Part shown: piece after piece, positions 8,358 to 17,863 of the stretch
How positions within the stretch are numbered: position 1 is the first letter of the stretch
Layout of the letters: every line of letters begins with the position of its first letter
Assembly: GCA_903925275.1 (NCBI GenBank)
Contig: CAIYES010000393.1
Span: 1-34,248, forward strand
Reading direction: 5' to 3'
Length of the DNA stretch: 34,248 nt
DNA from: an uncultured Bacteroidales bacterium
GTDB lineage: Bacteria > Bacteroidota > Bacteroidia > Bacteroidales > FEN-979
Position numbers and translations under genes: made by a program
The notes under the pieces: model-generated
Told to the model about the DNA's origin: nothing
The model's database searches: none
What the model saw: the letters and a program-made list of their open reading frames with translations, nothing else

Positions 8358-9184
8358 TTAAGCTAATAAAGATCGAATTAAAAAAAATCCTGACCTATAA
8401 GATCTTCTGGATCCTTATTGGCCTATATTTTATTTTCCTTACTGCTGGTTTGCTGATGGCAGAATTCATGATCAACAACATGGTTGACAACCTGAATAAA
8501 CAATCACCGATACCGTTTCCGCATGTTGCCATTTACTTTTTTCCATGGGTCTGGCAGAATATATCATTTTTTGCTACAATCAGGTATGTATTGATCTTTC
8601 CTGCAATTATCATTATTATATTGATTACCAATGAATTCACATTTAAAACAATAAGGCAAAACGTCATCAATGGCTTGAGTAAAGCTGAATTTCTTATTTC
8701 AAAAATTCTGCTCATCGTAGTTATTTCAGTCATTATGACATTTTTTTTAATGATTGGAACACTGATCATCGGGATTTCACATACTGCGGATATAACCTTT
8801 GCACTTATCATACAGAAATCGTCCTTCATCTTCGGCTTCTTCATTACCATGCTGTGTTTCCAGATTTTTGCCTTGTTTTTCGGGTTCCTGTTGCGTAACA
8901 CAGGTCTATCAATTGCCCTGTTCACCCTCTATATTTTTATTGCAGAGCCGATTCTCTATCATTTGCTAAAAGCCCCGTTTATTTTTAAAAATAACATTTC
9001 ACCCTACCTGCCGGTAAATTCGATCATCCGGGTCACGGAGTACCCTTCAATTCCAATATTGAAGCAGGTAATGGGATTGAATTTACAAGACTCAATCAGT
9101 TTGGGAACATGCTGCGTCCCTTTACTTTACTCAGCAATAATGATCGGTATTGTTTACTGGGTCCTGGTAAAAAGAGACTTGTAG
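8354..9184 (+). CDS. ABC-2 type permease
   Basis: The 276-aa protein has six clear hydrophobic segments: about residues 17-40, 75-95, 118-143, 155-177, 183-203 and 247-270. NEFTFKTIRQNVINGLSK between the second and third segments is the usual cytoplasmic coupling region of ABC-2 permeases. It is translationally coupled to the preceding ATPase, so the two form an exporter. The cargo cannot be told from sequence; lantibiotic or bacitracin resistance exporters are the nearest architecture. Confidence 0.87.
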   Translation: MIKLIKIELKKILTYKIFWILIGLYFIFLTAGLLMAEFMINNMVDNLNKQSPIPFPHVAIYFFPWVWQNISFFATIRYVLIFPAIIIIILITNEFTFKTIRQNVINGLSKAEFLISKILLIVVISVIMTFFLMIGTLIIGISHTADITFALIIQKSSFIFGFFITMLCFQIFALFFGFLLRNTGLSIALFTLYIFIAEPILYHLLKAPFIFKNNISPYLPVNSIIRVTEYPSIPILKQVMGLNLQDSISLGTCCVPLLYSAIMIGIVYWVLVKRDL

Positions 9185-9200
9185 GTTCCTGGAGACAAGA

Positions 9201-11267
9201 TTATAGTCCTTCTCTTTTTCTGATCACCCACTCGGCGGTGAGTAAAGCGATGATCAGAGCAAACAGCCAAGGATTGCCAATCAGATCAGACATTCGTTTC
9301 TGAAAGATTGAAACTGACCGGATATCCTGCCTGGCCATGATTTTATCTGCAAGTTTTCCAATACTATCCCTGAAGATCATTTCACCATCATGCGCTGAAG
9401 CAATTCTGAAAAGAAGGTTGTGGTCGGCAATCAGGTTAGCATTTTCAATATTCACCTTTTCGATAAACAATTTTCCTGTTTTCTGGTACAAACTCGTACC
9501 TACTTTTACTGTTGCTTTATACCCGTATTCCCCTACCGGGAAAAGTCCCGCATTTAGGTAATAGGCCTTTTGGGTTTTACTGAAAATAAAAGGATAATTT
9601 TTAAGCTCACTATCCGTAAGTGTAATAGCAACATCTGATTGATTAATAAGCTCGTATGATGCATTGAATACTTCCGCCTCAATTTCTACCGGTTCATTTT
9701 CATAGATTTTATTTTTCACCTGGATCCTGAAAAAACTCTTATCCTCTTTGACTGATAAGTACTGGGCCATTTTATCAAACCACTCGTCGAAACTTTCATG
9801 GTTCGATTGCTGAATATAATCGGAAAGCCTCCACCTCCATATATTTTCCCCAGCGATGATGCCGATTTTCCTATCCAACCCATGTGTGAACAAGATCATG
9901 GGTGTTCGGGTTGATACATTTCCCATCTTCTGATAAAATAATACATCGGCCAACGGACTAACCTGATACAAACCAAACGGACATTGCAGCGGGGGAAAGT
10001 CATTGAAAACGGCCAAATCCTTGGTGTCCATTGTGAATAAAGAAAATTCAGGATTAAAAAAAGGTTGGGATTCCGAAAATGCATTTTTGCCGGAGTTAAT
10101 GATCAGTCCGGATTTAAACCTGTTAAATGAATTGATATCCGATTGCGAACCTAGGATGAAGAGTAAAGAAACCTTTGACTTCAGCAATGGATCAAAATCG
10201 ATAACATTTGTGATTGACGGCAATTGATTTAAAATTACAAGATCGTATTTATCATTCAGGCGAGGTATCGCCTCCGGGCTCAACAGTTCAATTTCAAAAT
10301 GAGATGAACCTTCCAGTGCTTTAAGCATGGCGGTGATATCGGGGTGAGGAGCATCAGATATTAAAGCTATTTTTTGTCGCGTCTCCAGCACTTCAACAAG
10401 GAATTCAGTGTGGTTATTGGAGTTGCTCCCCTCCCCTTCCACCTCATTGAGATGAAGTGAATATCTGATCATGCCTGTTTCTTTGGCATCGAGCATGAAA
10501 GTTGCCTGCTGCATGGAGCGGTCACTATTTGCCCTGATTTCCTTTGTTTCAATGACATGGGCACCTTGTGAAATAGTCAGCTTTGACTTGACCCCGTTGC
10601 ATTTATTCATCTCAACAAGAACTTCTACAGGAAATTTATCACCTTTGTAGGCAGTTTTATTCACGATAATCTTACGAATAGATATGTCCTTTTTCAGGCT
10701 TGTATCGCCCAGGGCGATGGTATAAACCGGAAAAGGAATTTTTTGGGCCGCATAGAAAGGATCGGTACCCATATTATAAATTCCATCGGTGGCAAGAACG
10801 AGTGCAGCTGCATTTCTGTTGGCATAGCGGGTATTCACCTCATTAAAAAAAAGTGAAATATCAGTTTTTGCACCGTTAAAGCCGGCATTGAATCCACTAA
10901 CAAGTTTATCGTCAAATGAATATATTTTTACCTCGCATTTTTTTTGCAGGGCAGTGATCAATTGGTTTATCTGATTTGGAAAAGTTTTTCGGTAATAATC
11001 TGAATCATTAGCAAGCACCATTGATCTTGTGTTATCAATACCCAGGATGATCATGGGTTTTTCTAATCGCGTTTCAGACCTTTTAATTAAAGGCGACAGA
11101 ATCAAAAATGAGATAATGGAGACAGATAAAAACCGTAGAATTGGCATGACCCAACCAGTGGCTGATTTCAATCCCCGTTTTATTTCAAGGTAATAAAGTA
11201 AAAACGAATATCCTGCACCCAGCAGGAGGCACAGCGGAATTAAGCCGTAAGGGTATTCAGTAACCAT
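9201..11267 (-). CDS. VWA-like membrane protein (BatA/B-like family of Bacteroidota)
   Basis: The 688-aa protein has two N-terminal membrane helices (about residues 7-25 and 40-60), a von Willebrand A-like domain from about 70 (MIILGIDNTRSM ... AALVLATDGIYNMG), a long beta-rich middle and a C-terminal helix near FALIIALLTAEWV followed by Arg/Lys. The MIDAS motif is DNTRS rather than DxSxS, so metal binding may be altered. A longer TTG start at 11288 is possible, but the ATG at 11267 overlaps the fabG stop as TGATG, a strong sign of coupling, so I use it. It probably works in the envelope; the function is unknown. Confidence 0.8.
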   Translation of the reverse strand: MVTEYPYGLIPLCLLLGAGYSFLLYYLEIKRGLKSATGWVMPILRFLSVSIISFLILSPLIKRSETRLEKPMIILGIDNTRSMVLANDSDYYRKTFPNQINQLITALQKKCEVKIYSFDDKLVSGFNAGFNGAKTDISLFFNEVNTRYANRNAAALVLATDGIYNMGTDPFYAAQKIPFPVYTIALGDTSLKKDISIRKIIVNKTAYKGDKFPVEVLVEMNKCNGVKSKLTISQGAHVIETKEIRANSDRSMQQATFMLDAKETGMIRYSLHLNEVEGEGSNSNNHTEFLVEVLETRQKIALISDAPHPDITAMLKALEGSSHFEIELLSPEAIPRLNDKYDLVILNQLPSITNVIDFDPLLKSKVSLLFILGSQSDINSFNRFKSGLIINSGKNAFSESQPFFNPEFSLFTMDTKDLAVFNDFPPLQCPFGLYQVSPLADVLFYQKMGNVSTRTPMILFTHGLDRKIGIIAGENIWRWRLSDYIQQSNHESFDEWFDKMAQYLSVKEDKSFFRIQVKNKIYENEPVEIEAEVFNASYELINQSDVAITLTDSELKNYPFIFSKTQKAYYLNAGLFPVGEYGYKATVKVGTSLYQKTGKLFIEKVNIENANLIADHNLLFRIASAHDGEMIFRDSIGKLADKIMARQDIRSVSIFQKRMSDLIGNPWLFALIIALLTAEWVIRKREGL

Positions 11268-12013
11268 CAGGTATGCAATCCGCCACAAACCGGAATGGCC
11301 TGGCCAGTAATATAGGAACTTAGATCAGAAGCCAGGAATAATGCAAGATTAGCGACATCATCGGGAGTTCCGGCACGTTTCATTGGGATATCCTGCACCC
11401 ATTTATCACGATATTCCTGGGGTAATTTAGCCGTCATCTCGGTGTCAATATAGCCAGGAGCGACTGCATTGCAGCGAATGTTCCGTGAACCAAGTTCCTG
11501 GGCTATTGATTTCGTAAATCCTATGATTCCTGCTTTGGAAGCAGCATAATTTGATTGTCCGCTGTTTCCTTCCACGCCAACGATTGAACTCATGTTGATG
11601 ATGGAGCCAAAACGCTGCTTGATCATTACCCGCTGGATGGCCTTTGTGAGGTTGAACACAGATTTCAGGTTCACGTTTATAACACGGTCCCAATCTTGTT
11701 CGGTCATACGCAGCAAAAGGTTATCACGGGTGATTCCTGCATTATTCACGAGGATGTCAATTGTTTGAAAATCCTCCATTATTTGGGTTATCAGTTGTTC
11801 ACTGTCGGAAAAAGAGCTGGCGTCGGAGGCATATCCTTTTGCAATGATGCCGTAGGATGAGAGTTCCTGCTCCAGAAGTTTGGATTCCTCATTATACTGA
11901 ATGTCCGAAAAAGCAATATTGGCGCCATGTTCGGCAAATTTCAAGGCAATAGATTTTCCGATGCCGCGATTTGCGCCGGTGATAAGCGCTGTTTTTCCCT
12001 CAATCAATTTCAT
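11267..12013 (-). CDS. fabG: 3-oxoacyl-ACP reductase FabG-like SDR
   Basis: The 248-aa classical short-chain dehydrogenase has the NAD(P) motif TGANRGIG (12-19), NNAG (90-93), catalytic Ser143, Tyr156 and Lys160 (YAASK) and the C-terminal SYITGQAIPVCGGLHT typical of FabG. It should reduce 3-oxoacyl-ACP in fatty acid elongation, using NADPH. An SD-like AGGA precedes the ATG and a TATCTTTG -7 box lies at 12034-12041. Its pairing with a VWA membrane gene instead of acp/fabF is unusual, so a paralogue with another substrate is possible. Confidence 0.85.
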   Translation of the reverse strand: MKLIEGKTALITGANRGIGKSIALKFAEHGANIAFSDIQYNEESKLLEQELSSYGIIAKGYASDASSFSDSEQLITQIMEDFQTIDILVNNAGITRDNLLLRMTEQDWDRVINVNLKSVFNLTKAIQRVMIKQRFGSIINMSSIVGVEGNSGQSNYAASKAGIIGFTKSIAQELGSRNIRCNAVAPGYIDTEMTAKLPQEYRDKWVQDIPMKRAGTPDDVANLALFLASDLSSYITGQAIPVCGGLHT

Positions 12014-12033
12014 AGTTCCTATTTAAATTTGTG

Positions 12034-12041
12034 CAAAGATA
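12034..12041 (-). promoter_or_regulatory. -7 promoter box of fabG
   Basis: TATCTTTG on the minus strand fits TAnnTTTG and lies 20 bases before the fabG ATG. No -33 TTTG was found at the expected distance. Confidence 0.4.
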
Positions 12042-12157
12042 GAAATATAGTAAAATATCTCCATACGTACCTTTCCGCTTTTTGCTATGTGGTATGAGAT
12101 GAAGGCCAGTATCAGTTATCACAAGTATCCGCTCTTTTGAAGATGTAATAATTTATA

Positions 12158-15100
12158 CTAAATCCACTTAACAAGGTTAAAATCCTGTCGATGAGGCAAC
12201 AGTGGATTTTTAGGGCACAACCTGAAAGCGAAATCATAGACCCCTGCCTGATTAATTGGAATATCGCAGGCAAATGAGACAATATTTTTTTCAGATCTTA
12301 TCAGGGTCATCTCCTCGGTAAAACTTGGTTTCTTTACTTCATCATTGATTTTTTTGCCGAAGAGTACTTCAATTCCGATATCTGTGCCTGATAATTCATT
12401 CAGATCGAGCACTATTTCGGCTTTAAATGATTCGCCAAGCGACAATGGTTTCACATTTGAATCGGGTGTTTTTACCGAAATGACTTCGATACTCTCCCAA
12501 CCTTGTGTGACTTTGCGTTTCCAGCTGGCGATGTGCCGGGTCATCTCATAATTCTTGGCCGCCATGATCCGCGAACGTTTAAACAATGGATTGTAATATT
12601 GCCGGATATAATCATCCAATTGCCTTTTCATGGTAAAATGAGGGGCAATCTCAGAAATAGTATTTTTAATATACGAGACCCATTTCACCGGAACATTCTT
12701 AACATTCACATCGTAATAAACGGGGATAATTTCCTCTTCAAGAATGGAATAGATGGTTTCAGCATCTAATTCATCCTGGAACTTATGGTTGTCGTAGGTC
12801 GATTCCTCTTTCAGCATCCACCCGGCATTTGGCCTGTAGCCTTCTGCCCACCATCCATCGAGCACACTGAAGTTTACTACGCCATTCATCACTGCTTTTT
12901 CACCGCTTGTGCCTGAAGCTTCAAGTGGCCGTGTAGGGGTGTTAAGCCAGATATCAACGCCTTTGATCAGATATTTTGCCAATTCCATGTCGTAATTCTC
13001 GAAGAAGAAAATTTTACCGACAAACTCAGGGATATGGGATATTTCGAAAATACGCTTGATGAGATCTTGCCCGGCCTTATCGTTGGGGTGGGCTTTTCCG
13101 GCAAACATGAACTGAACCGGTTTTTCCTTGTTATTCACAATGCGGGATAACCGATCGAGGTTGCTGAAAAGCAAATGAGCCCGCTTGTAGGTAGCAAATC
13201 TCCTGGCAAATCCGATGGTCAGGGCTTTCGGGTTTGCTAATTCACGGATCTTGAAGATCAGCTTGGGATTTTCGTGCCGACGGGTCATGTCATCATACAG
13301 ATGTTGCAGCAAAAACTCCGTCATCTGATCTTTTTGCTTCAATTTTGTCTTCCAGATGATTTCATCATCCACATTATGGATCTTTTTCCAAAACGTAGGA
13401 TTTGATTGATCTTCAAAAAAGCCATCGCCAAATTCCTTCCTGTAAAGTTGCTGCCACGATTTGGCTGTCCAGGTAGGTAAATGAACACCATTGGTAACAT
13501 ATCCGATATGCAATTCCTCGGGGTAATACCCATGATAAAGTTTAACAAACATCTCCCGCGTTACCCTGCCATGGATTTTACTTACACCGTTGATCTCCTG
13601 CGACAGTTTTGCTGCAAGCACACTCATGGAAAATTTTTCATTCACATCGTTTTCAACCATCCGTCCGAGGTTCATGAATTGTTCCCACTTCTGATTCAGA
13701 TGATCGGGGTAATGTGACAGGTACCTGCGCAGCAGATCTTCGGGGAAAGTATCATGTCCGGCCGGAACAGGTGTATGTGTTGTAAATAATGTAGAGCAAC
13801 GAACCATTTCCATGGCCTGCGGAAATGTAAGTTTTTCATTCTGGATGAGCTTACGCAACCGTTCAAGGCCTATAAATGCTGAATGTCCTTCATTGCTGTG
13901 GTAGATATCGGGTTTTATTCCCATGGCATCAAGCATGCGTATTCCGCCAATTCCCAGCAGTATTTCCTGGCGCAGACGATTTTCAAGATCTCCGCCATAA
14001 AGCTGGTGTGTGATGCTGCGGTCGGCTTCTTCGTTCTCCTCAATGTCAGTATCCATAAGGAACAGCGGTACACGTCCCACATCACATCTCCATATTTTGG
14101 CATACATGGTACGGCCTGGCAATGCAAAAGATGTTTTAACCCAGTTACCCTGGTCATCGCGAACAGGAATCAACGGCAGATGAGTGAACTTTTGTGGTGT
14201 ATAGGTCGCTATCTGATCGCCAAAAATGGAGAGACTCTGGGTAAAATAACCATACCTGTAGAGCAGTCCGATGCCTACAATATTGAAGTTTGAATCGCTC
14301 GCCTCTTTCAGGTAGTCACCGGCAAGCATCCCCAATCCTCCTGAAAAAATCTTGACCGTATCATGCAAGCCATATTCCATACTGAAGTAGGCGACCAGAT
14401 CGGTTGATTTCTCAACCGACTTCGCCATGTAAGAATCGAAACTGGCGGTTACTTTGGTGAGTTTGTTTACAAATTCCTCATTTGCACTCAAATCCTGAAG
14501 TTCTTTGTACGACAATGATTCAACAAGTGCAATCGGGTTATATTTCAATTCATACCAGCGTGCAATATTGATCGTTTCAAATAATTCTGAACCCTCATAG
14601 TTCCACGACCACCATAAATTTTTAGCTAACCGTTCAAGGCTTGCCAGATTTTCGGGGATGCGTTGTTGTATAAGTACTTTTCTCCAATCAGGTTTCAGAT
14701 CCATGAGATTTTTCGGGGACGAAACAAGCAACTTAGGTTGTTTGCCGGCATATAGTTCAGCCCTGAACACAGTTTCTGTAAGTGCATCGGAATATGCTTC
14801 CTTATAATTATCAATCAAATTTTTCCATAAAGCAGACCTTGAAATTTCATATGCTTTGATTCTGAATTTGATAATTTCCTTTTCGGATTTTGAAGCACAA
14901 TTTAAAATATGTTTGACAATGTTTTCAACAACATCGAGGTCGTTATCATCATTCCGTTCGATTACTGTTGTACAATCCTTAACCGTAGGAAACAGGGCTT
15001 TTATCCATTGACCAAACCCGGTGAGTGTAGTGATAATGGTTGGTATATGGTATGAAAGGCTTTCAAGGGCAGAGTAACCCCATGGTTCATAATAAGATGG

Positions 15101-16408
15101 AAAAACGGTACCATCAAAACCGATCAGCAGGTCATAATAGTTAAGATTGAAAATGCCATCAGAGCCATTCAGATAAGTGGGGATGTAAACAACTTTGACC
15201 TTATCTTCAGGGCGGTTTAACAGCCCATTTGACTTGATCATCCTCAGGATCAGATCATTTTCGGGTTCAGCGAGGCCATGCGTGCTGTATTCTTCCTGTC
15301 TTGGCTGGCCAACTTCGTTCGTAACCAGCCGGTCGAGCAGGTCTTTACGCGGTCCATTCTGCCCGGATGGTACAGCAATGAATGCAATCAGTGTTTGCGG
15401 TATTTTTGGTTGCTTGTTCAGCATTCCCAGGGCATCAATAAAAATATCAATGCCTTTGTTTCTGATTTCATACCTGCTGTTGTGCAGGATCAGAATACTG
15501 TCCTTCGCGTAAACCTGACCTGTCAGGGCGCTGGCAACTTCCAATAATTTAACCCGTGATGCTGTACGTTTTTCAGCAAAAACTTCTTTGGCAGGCACCC
15601 AGGAATCATCAAAACCGTTGGGGGTTAACAAATCAGCTTCTTTCTCAAGAAAATGGCTGCATTCATTGTTTGTGATCTGACTCAGGGTTGTAAAACAATC
15701 AGCTTCCTGTGCACACAACTTTTCCAATGAAAACTTCGCCATTACCCCAAATTGCTTGGCAATTGCTTCGGCGCTGTAATTTTCAAGGTTTTTGTACAAT
15801 GGCAACCCATTGGCTGCAATGCATCGACCGACAACTGTTGCATGGGTGGTAAAAACTGTTCCGATCTGTGGAATATGTTCCTTCAGGTACAAAATCCCGG
15901 TTCCGGTCATCCATTCATGAAACTGGGCAACGATTTTATCATGATGCGACAGGTTGTAATCATAAAAACTTTCGATGATCAGTCCTGCAGCATAGCCAAA
16001 AAAGGCAGGCTCAATATAACCCCAATCTCCAGAAAGGGAATCCAGTTTGAAACGTTCCCAGAAATGGGTGAAAATTTTATCTTTTTCAGAAAAATAAAGC
16101 GTAAAATCAATAAGGATTACCACAGGTTTTCCCGGGATATTCCATCGCCCGATTTTTATATGCAATCCTTTATCTTCGGCAGCTTCACGCCAGGATTTAT
16201 ATAAAAATTTGTCTTCAATAAATTCAGGATTCTGGTGTGTTTCTTTCCAGACATCAGGGCCGATAAGAATATAGTTATCTTTAAATTCTTCTGCCAGAAT
16301 TTGGGCTTTGGTTGATATGGCTGTGTGTATTCCTCCAACTTTATTACAAACTTCCCAACTTGTTTCAAACAGATAATCGGGGGTTACCAGCAGTTTATCC
16401 TTCATCAT
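12158..16408 (-). CDS. Fused GT3 glycogen synthase - GT35 alpha-glucan phosphorylase
   Basis: This 1416-aa protein carries two opposite activities of glycogen metabolism. Residues 1 to about 560 resemble eukaryote-type GT3 glycogen synthase (TPDYLFETSWEVCNKVGGIHT at the start; EPWGYSALESLSYHIPTIITT near 440), which adds glucose from a nucleotide sugar. Residues about 590-700 match the DUF3417 lead-in of bacterial alpha-glucan phosphorylases (LERLAKNLWWSWNYEG). The phosphorylase domain follows, with the PLP lysine in EASGTSGEKAVMNG (K1171); it releases glucose 1-phosphate. The last ~100 residues form a beta-rich tail. Such fusions are known in Bacteroidota. The gene is last in the glycogen operon, 5 bases after the GH57 gene. 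Confidence 0.92.
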   Translation of the reverse strand: MMKDKLLVTPDYLFETSWEVCNKVGGIHTAISTKAQILAEEFKDNYILIGPDVWKETHQNPEFIEDKFLYKSWREAAEDKGLHIKIGRWNIPGKPVVILIDFTLYFSEKDKIFTHFWERFKLDSLSGDWGYIEPAFFGYAAGLIIESFYDYNLSHHDKIVAQFHEWMTGTGILYLKEHIPQIGTVFTTHATVVGRCIAANGLPLYKNLENYSAEAIAKQFGVMAKFSLEKLCAQEADCFTTLSQITNNECSHFLEKEADLLTPNGFDDSWVPAKEVFAEKRTASRVKLLEVASALTGQVYAKDSILILHNSRYEIRNKGIDIFIDALGMLNKQPKIPQTLIAFIAVPSGQNGPRKDLLDRLVTNEVGQPRQEEYSTHGLAEPENDLILRMIKSNGLLNRPEDKVKVVYIPTYLNGSDGIFNLNYYDLLIGFDGTVFPSYYEPWGYSALESLSYHIPTIITTLTGFGQWIKALFPTVKDCTTVIERNDDNDLDVVENIVKHILNCASKSEKEIIKFRIKAYEISRSALWKNLIDNYKEAYSDALTETVFRAELYAGKQPKLLVSSPKNLMDLKPDWRKVLIQQRIPENLASLERLAKNLWWSWNYEGSELFETINIARWYELKYNPIALVESLSYKELQDLSANEEFVNKLTKVTASFDSYMAKSVEKSTDLVAYFSMEYGLHDTVKIFSGGLGMLAGDYLKEASDSNFNIVGIGLLYRYGYFTQSLSIFGDQIATYTPQKFTHLPLIPVRDDQGNWVKTSFALPGRTMYAKIWRCDVGRVPLFLMDTDIEENEEADRSITHQLYGGDLENRLRQEILLGIGGIRMLDAMGIKPDIYHSNEGHSAFIGLERLRKLIQNEKLTFPQAMEMVRCSTLFTTHTPVPAGHDTFPEDLLRRYLSHYPDHLNQKWEQFMNLGRMVENDVNEKFSMSVLAAKLSQEINGVSKIHGRVTREMFVKLYHGYYPEELHIGYVTNGVHLPTWTAKSWQQLYRKEFGDGFFEDQSNPTFWKKIHNVDDEIIWKTKLKQKDQMTEFLLQHLYDDMTRRHENPKLIFKIRELANPKALTIGFARRFATYKRAHLLFSNLDRLSRIVNNKEKPVQFMFAGKAHPNDKAGQDLIKRIFEISHIPEFVGKIFFFENYDMELAKYLIKGVDIWLNTPTRPLEASGTSGEKAVMNGVVNFSVLDGWWAEGYRPNAGWMLKEESTYDNHKFQDELDAETIYSILEEEIIPVYYDVNVKNVPVKWVSYIKNTISEIAPHFTMKRQLDDYIRQYYNPLFKRSRIMAAKNYEMTRHIASWKRKVTQGWESIEVISVKTPDSNVKPLSLGESFKAEIVLDLNELSGTDIGIEVLFGKKINDEVKKPSFTEEMTLIRSEKNIVSFACDIPINQAGVYDFAFRLCPKNPLLPHRQDFNLVKWI

Positions 16409-16413
16409 TATTA

Positions 16414-17859
16414 TTACTTTGTTTTCTTTTTAACTTTTTTTTCGGTCTTTGACTTTACCTGAGCCGTGCCACTGCCAGTTATTTTCTCGGGTTGGGTCTT
16501 TTGTCCTGAGCTCTTTTTTATGGCTTTTCCCGAATTGACTTCAGTTTTGGGTGCTTTTTTACTGGTCTTCTCAGGTTTGATTTTTGCTTTTACAGCTTTT
16601 TTAACAGCTTTTCCGGCTTTTTCGTCCATAAACCCTTGGGCCGGAACCTCAGTTTTTTCATCTATGCCGGCAATGGCACTTTCATCAACCCTGATCATAA
16701 AATCGGAAAGTACATTCATGTAATTGATAAAGGCTTCGTAGGGAGAGCCGTAAGGATTGAAATACTTATGCACTTCTCCGGCTGAAAACCATTTCGTACA
16801 CATATAATAGAAATGGTTGCTGGTTTGAAGGTATTGCCAGTCTTTTAATATTCCGGGGTTTGTACAGTTCCTGATTTTTGACTCATATGAATACAGTTTG
16901 GCAAAAGCCTCATCCTGAAGCTCATTGCCCAGCCATGCAGTAAGATCGCGTTCTTCATCAGCCCATGAGATTGGATGAGGAACTGAAATGGCCGCAACAG
17001 GTTGAAGATCATGATATAGATTTTCAGGAGTGCTGAAGTTGAAATTCGACTTGGAAAAGACCATTGATGGCAGGTGGCGGAAGAAATCAAAAATTCCGGT
17101 TTCTTTCCATTGATGTTCTCCAATGGTTTCATAGTCGAGGAAGAGGTTGACTACTTCCTCTTTCTTTTCAATTTTATTAAGCCACTGTACAAATTTCTCG
17201 GTTGTAAGAGGCCATTCCGACCAGTCCTGATTAGAGAACCTGAATGTGAGATCATCACTCAGCCTGAAATTTCGCAACAGCACTTTAAGTTTCGGGTTGA
17301 TTCTGTTGCAATACATATAATTCGGGCTCTTCCATCCCAGTATATGTTTTGCCCCCTCGGTCAGCATGGTATGAAAGCCCATATCGGCCACCATCTCACC
17401 GATTTTGTCGGAGTATATCAATTCGGTGTTCCGAAAGGTTGTTGGTTTTTTGCCAAACAATTCTTCCACCTTGGCGGCATGCATTTCTACCTGTCTCACA
17501 AACTCATCCTTATTTATGAGCGAGGCAAGCGAATGGGCATAGGTTTCGGCAAGAAACTCTACCTGTCCGGTGTCGGCCAGTTTCCTGAAACTGTCGATCA
17601 CTTCCGGAACGTGTGTTTGCAATTGATCCAGGGTAGTTCCTGAAATTGAATAGCTGACTTTGAAAGCCGTACCAAACTCTTTGATCAAATCGAGCATGAG
17701 GTTATTGGCAGGAATATAGGATTTTTCGGAAACCCTGCGAATAATATGGCGATTCTGATAATCATCATAGTAGTGATGATCTTGTCCGATGTTGAAAAAC
17801 CGGTAAGTCCGCAGGCGAAACGGCTGATGGACTTGAAAATATAGGCAGATGGATCTCAT
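16414..17859 (-). CDS. GH57 alpha-amylase/glucanotransferase family protein with lysine-rich tail
   Basis: The 481-aa glycoside hydrolase family 57 protein shows VHQP near the N-terminus (10-13), the nucleophile region FRNTELIYS (E146) and the catalytic Asp region LFLDYETIGEH (D242). It likely cleaves or transfers alpha-1,4 glucan chains in the cytoplasm; there is no signal peptide. Residues 412-481 are a low-complexity Lys/Ala/Pro/Thr tail rich in KK pairs, absent from ordinary GH57 enzymes. It sits between the GT4 gene (4-base gap) and the synthase-phosphorylase gene, so a role in glycogen trimming or branching is likely. Confidence 0.88.
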   Translation of the reverse strand: MRSICLYFQVHQPFRLRTYRFFNIGQDHHYYDDYQNRHIIRRVSEKSYIPANNLMLDLIKEFGTAFKVSYSISGTTLDQLQTHVPEVIDSFRKLADTGQVEFLAETYAHSLASLINKDEFVRQVEMHAAKVEELFGKKPTTFRNTELIYSDKIGEMVADMGFHTMLTEGAKHILGWKSPNYMYCNRINPKLKVLLRNFRLSDDLTFRFSNQDWSEWPLTTEKFVQWLNKIEKKEEVVNLFLDYETIGEHQWKETGIFDFFRHLPSMVFSKSNFNFSTPENLYHDLQPVAAISVPHPISWADEERDLTAWLGNELQDEAFAKLYSYESKIRNCTNPGILKDWQYLQTSNHFYYMCTKWFSAGEVHKYFNPYGSPYEAFINYMNVLSDFMIRVDESAIAGIDEKTEVPAQGFMDEKAGKAVKKAVKAKIKPEKTSKKAPKTEVNSGKAIKKSSGQKTQPEKITGSGTAQVKSKTEKKVKKKTK

Positions 17860-17863
17860 ATGA

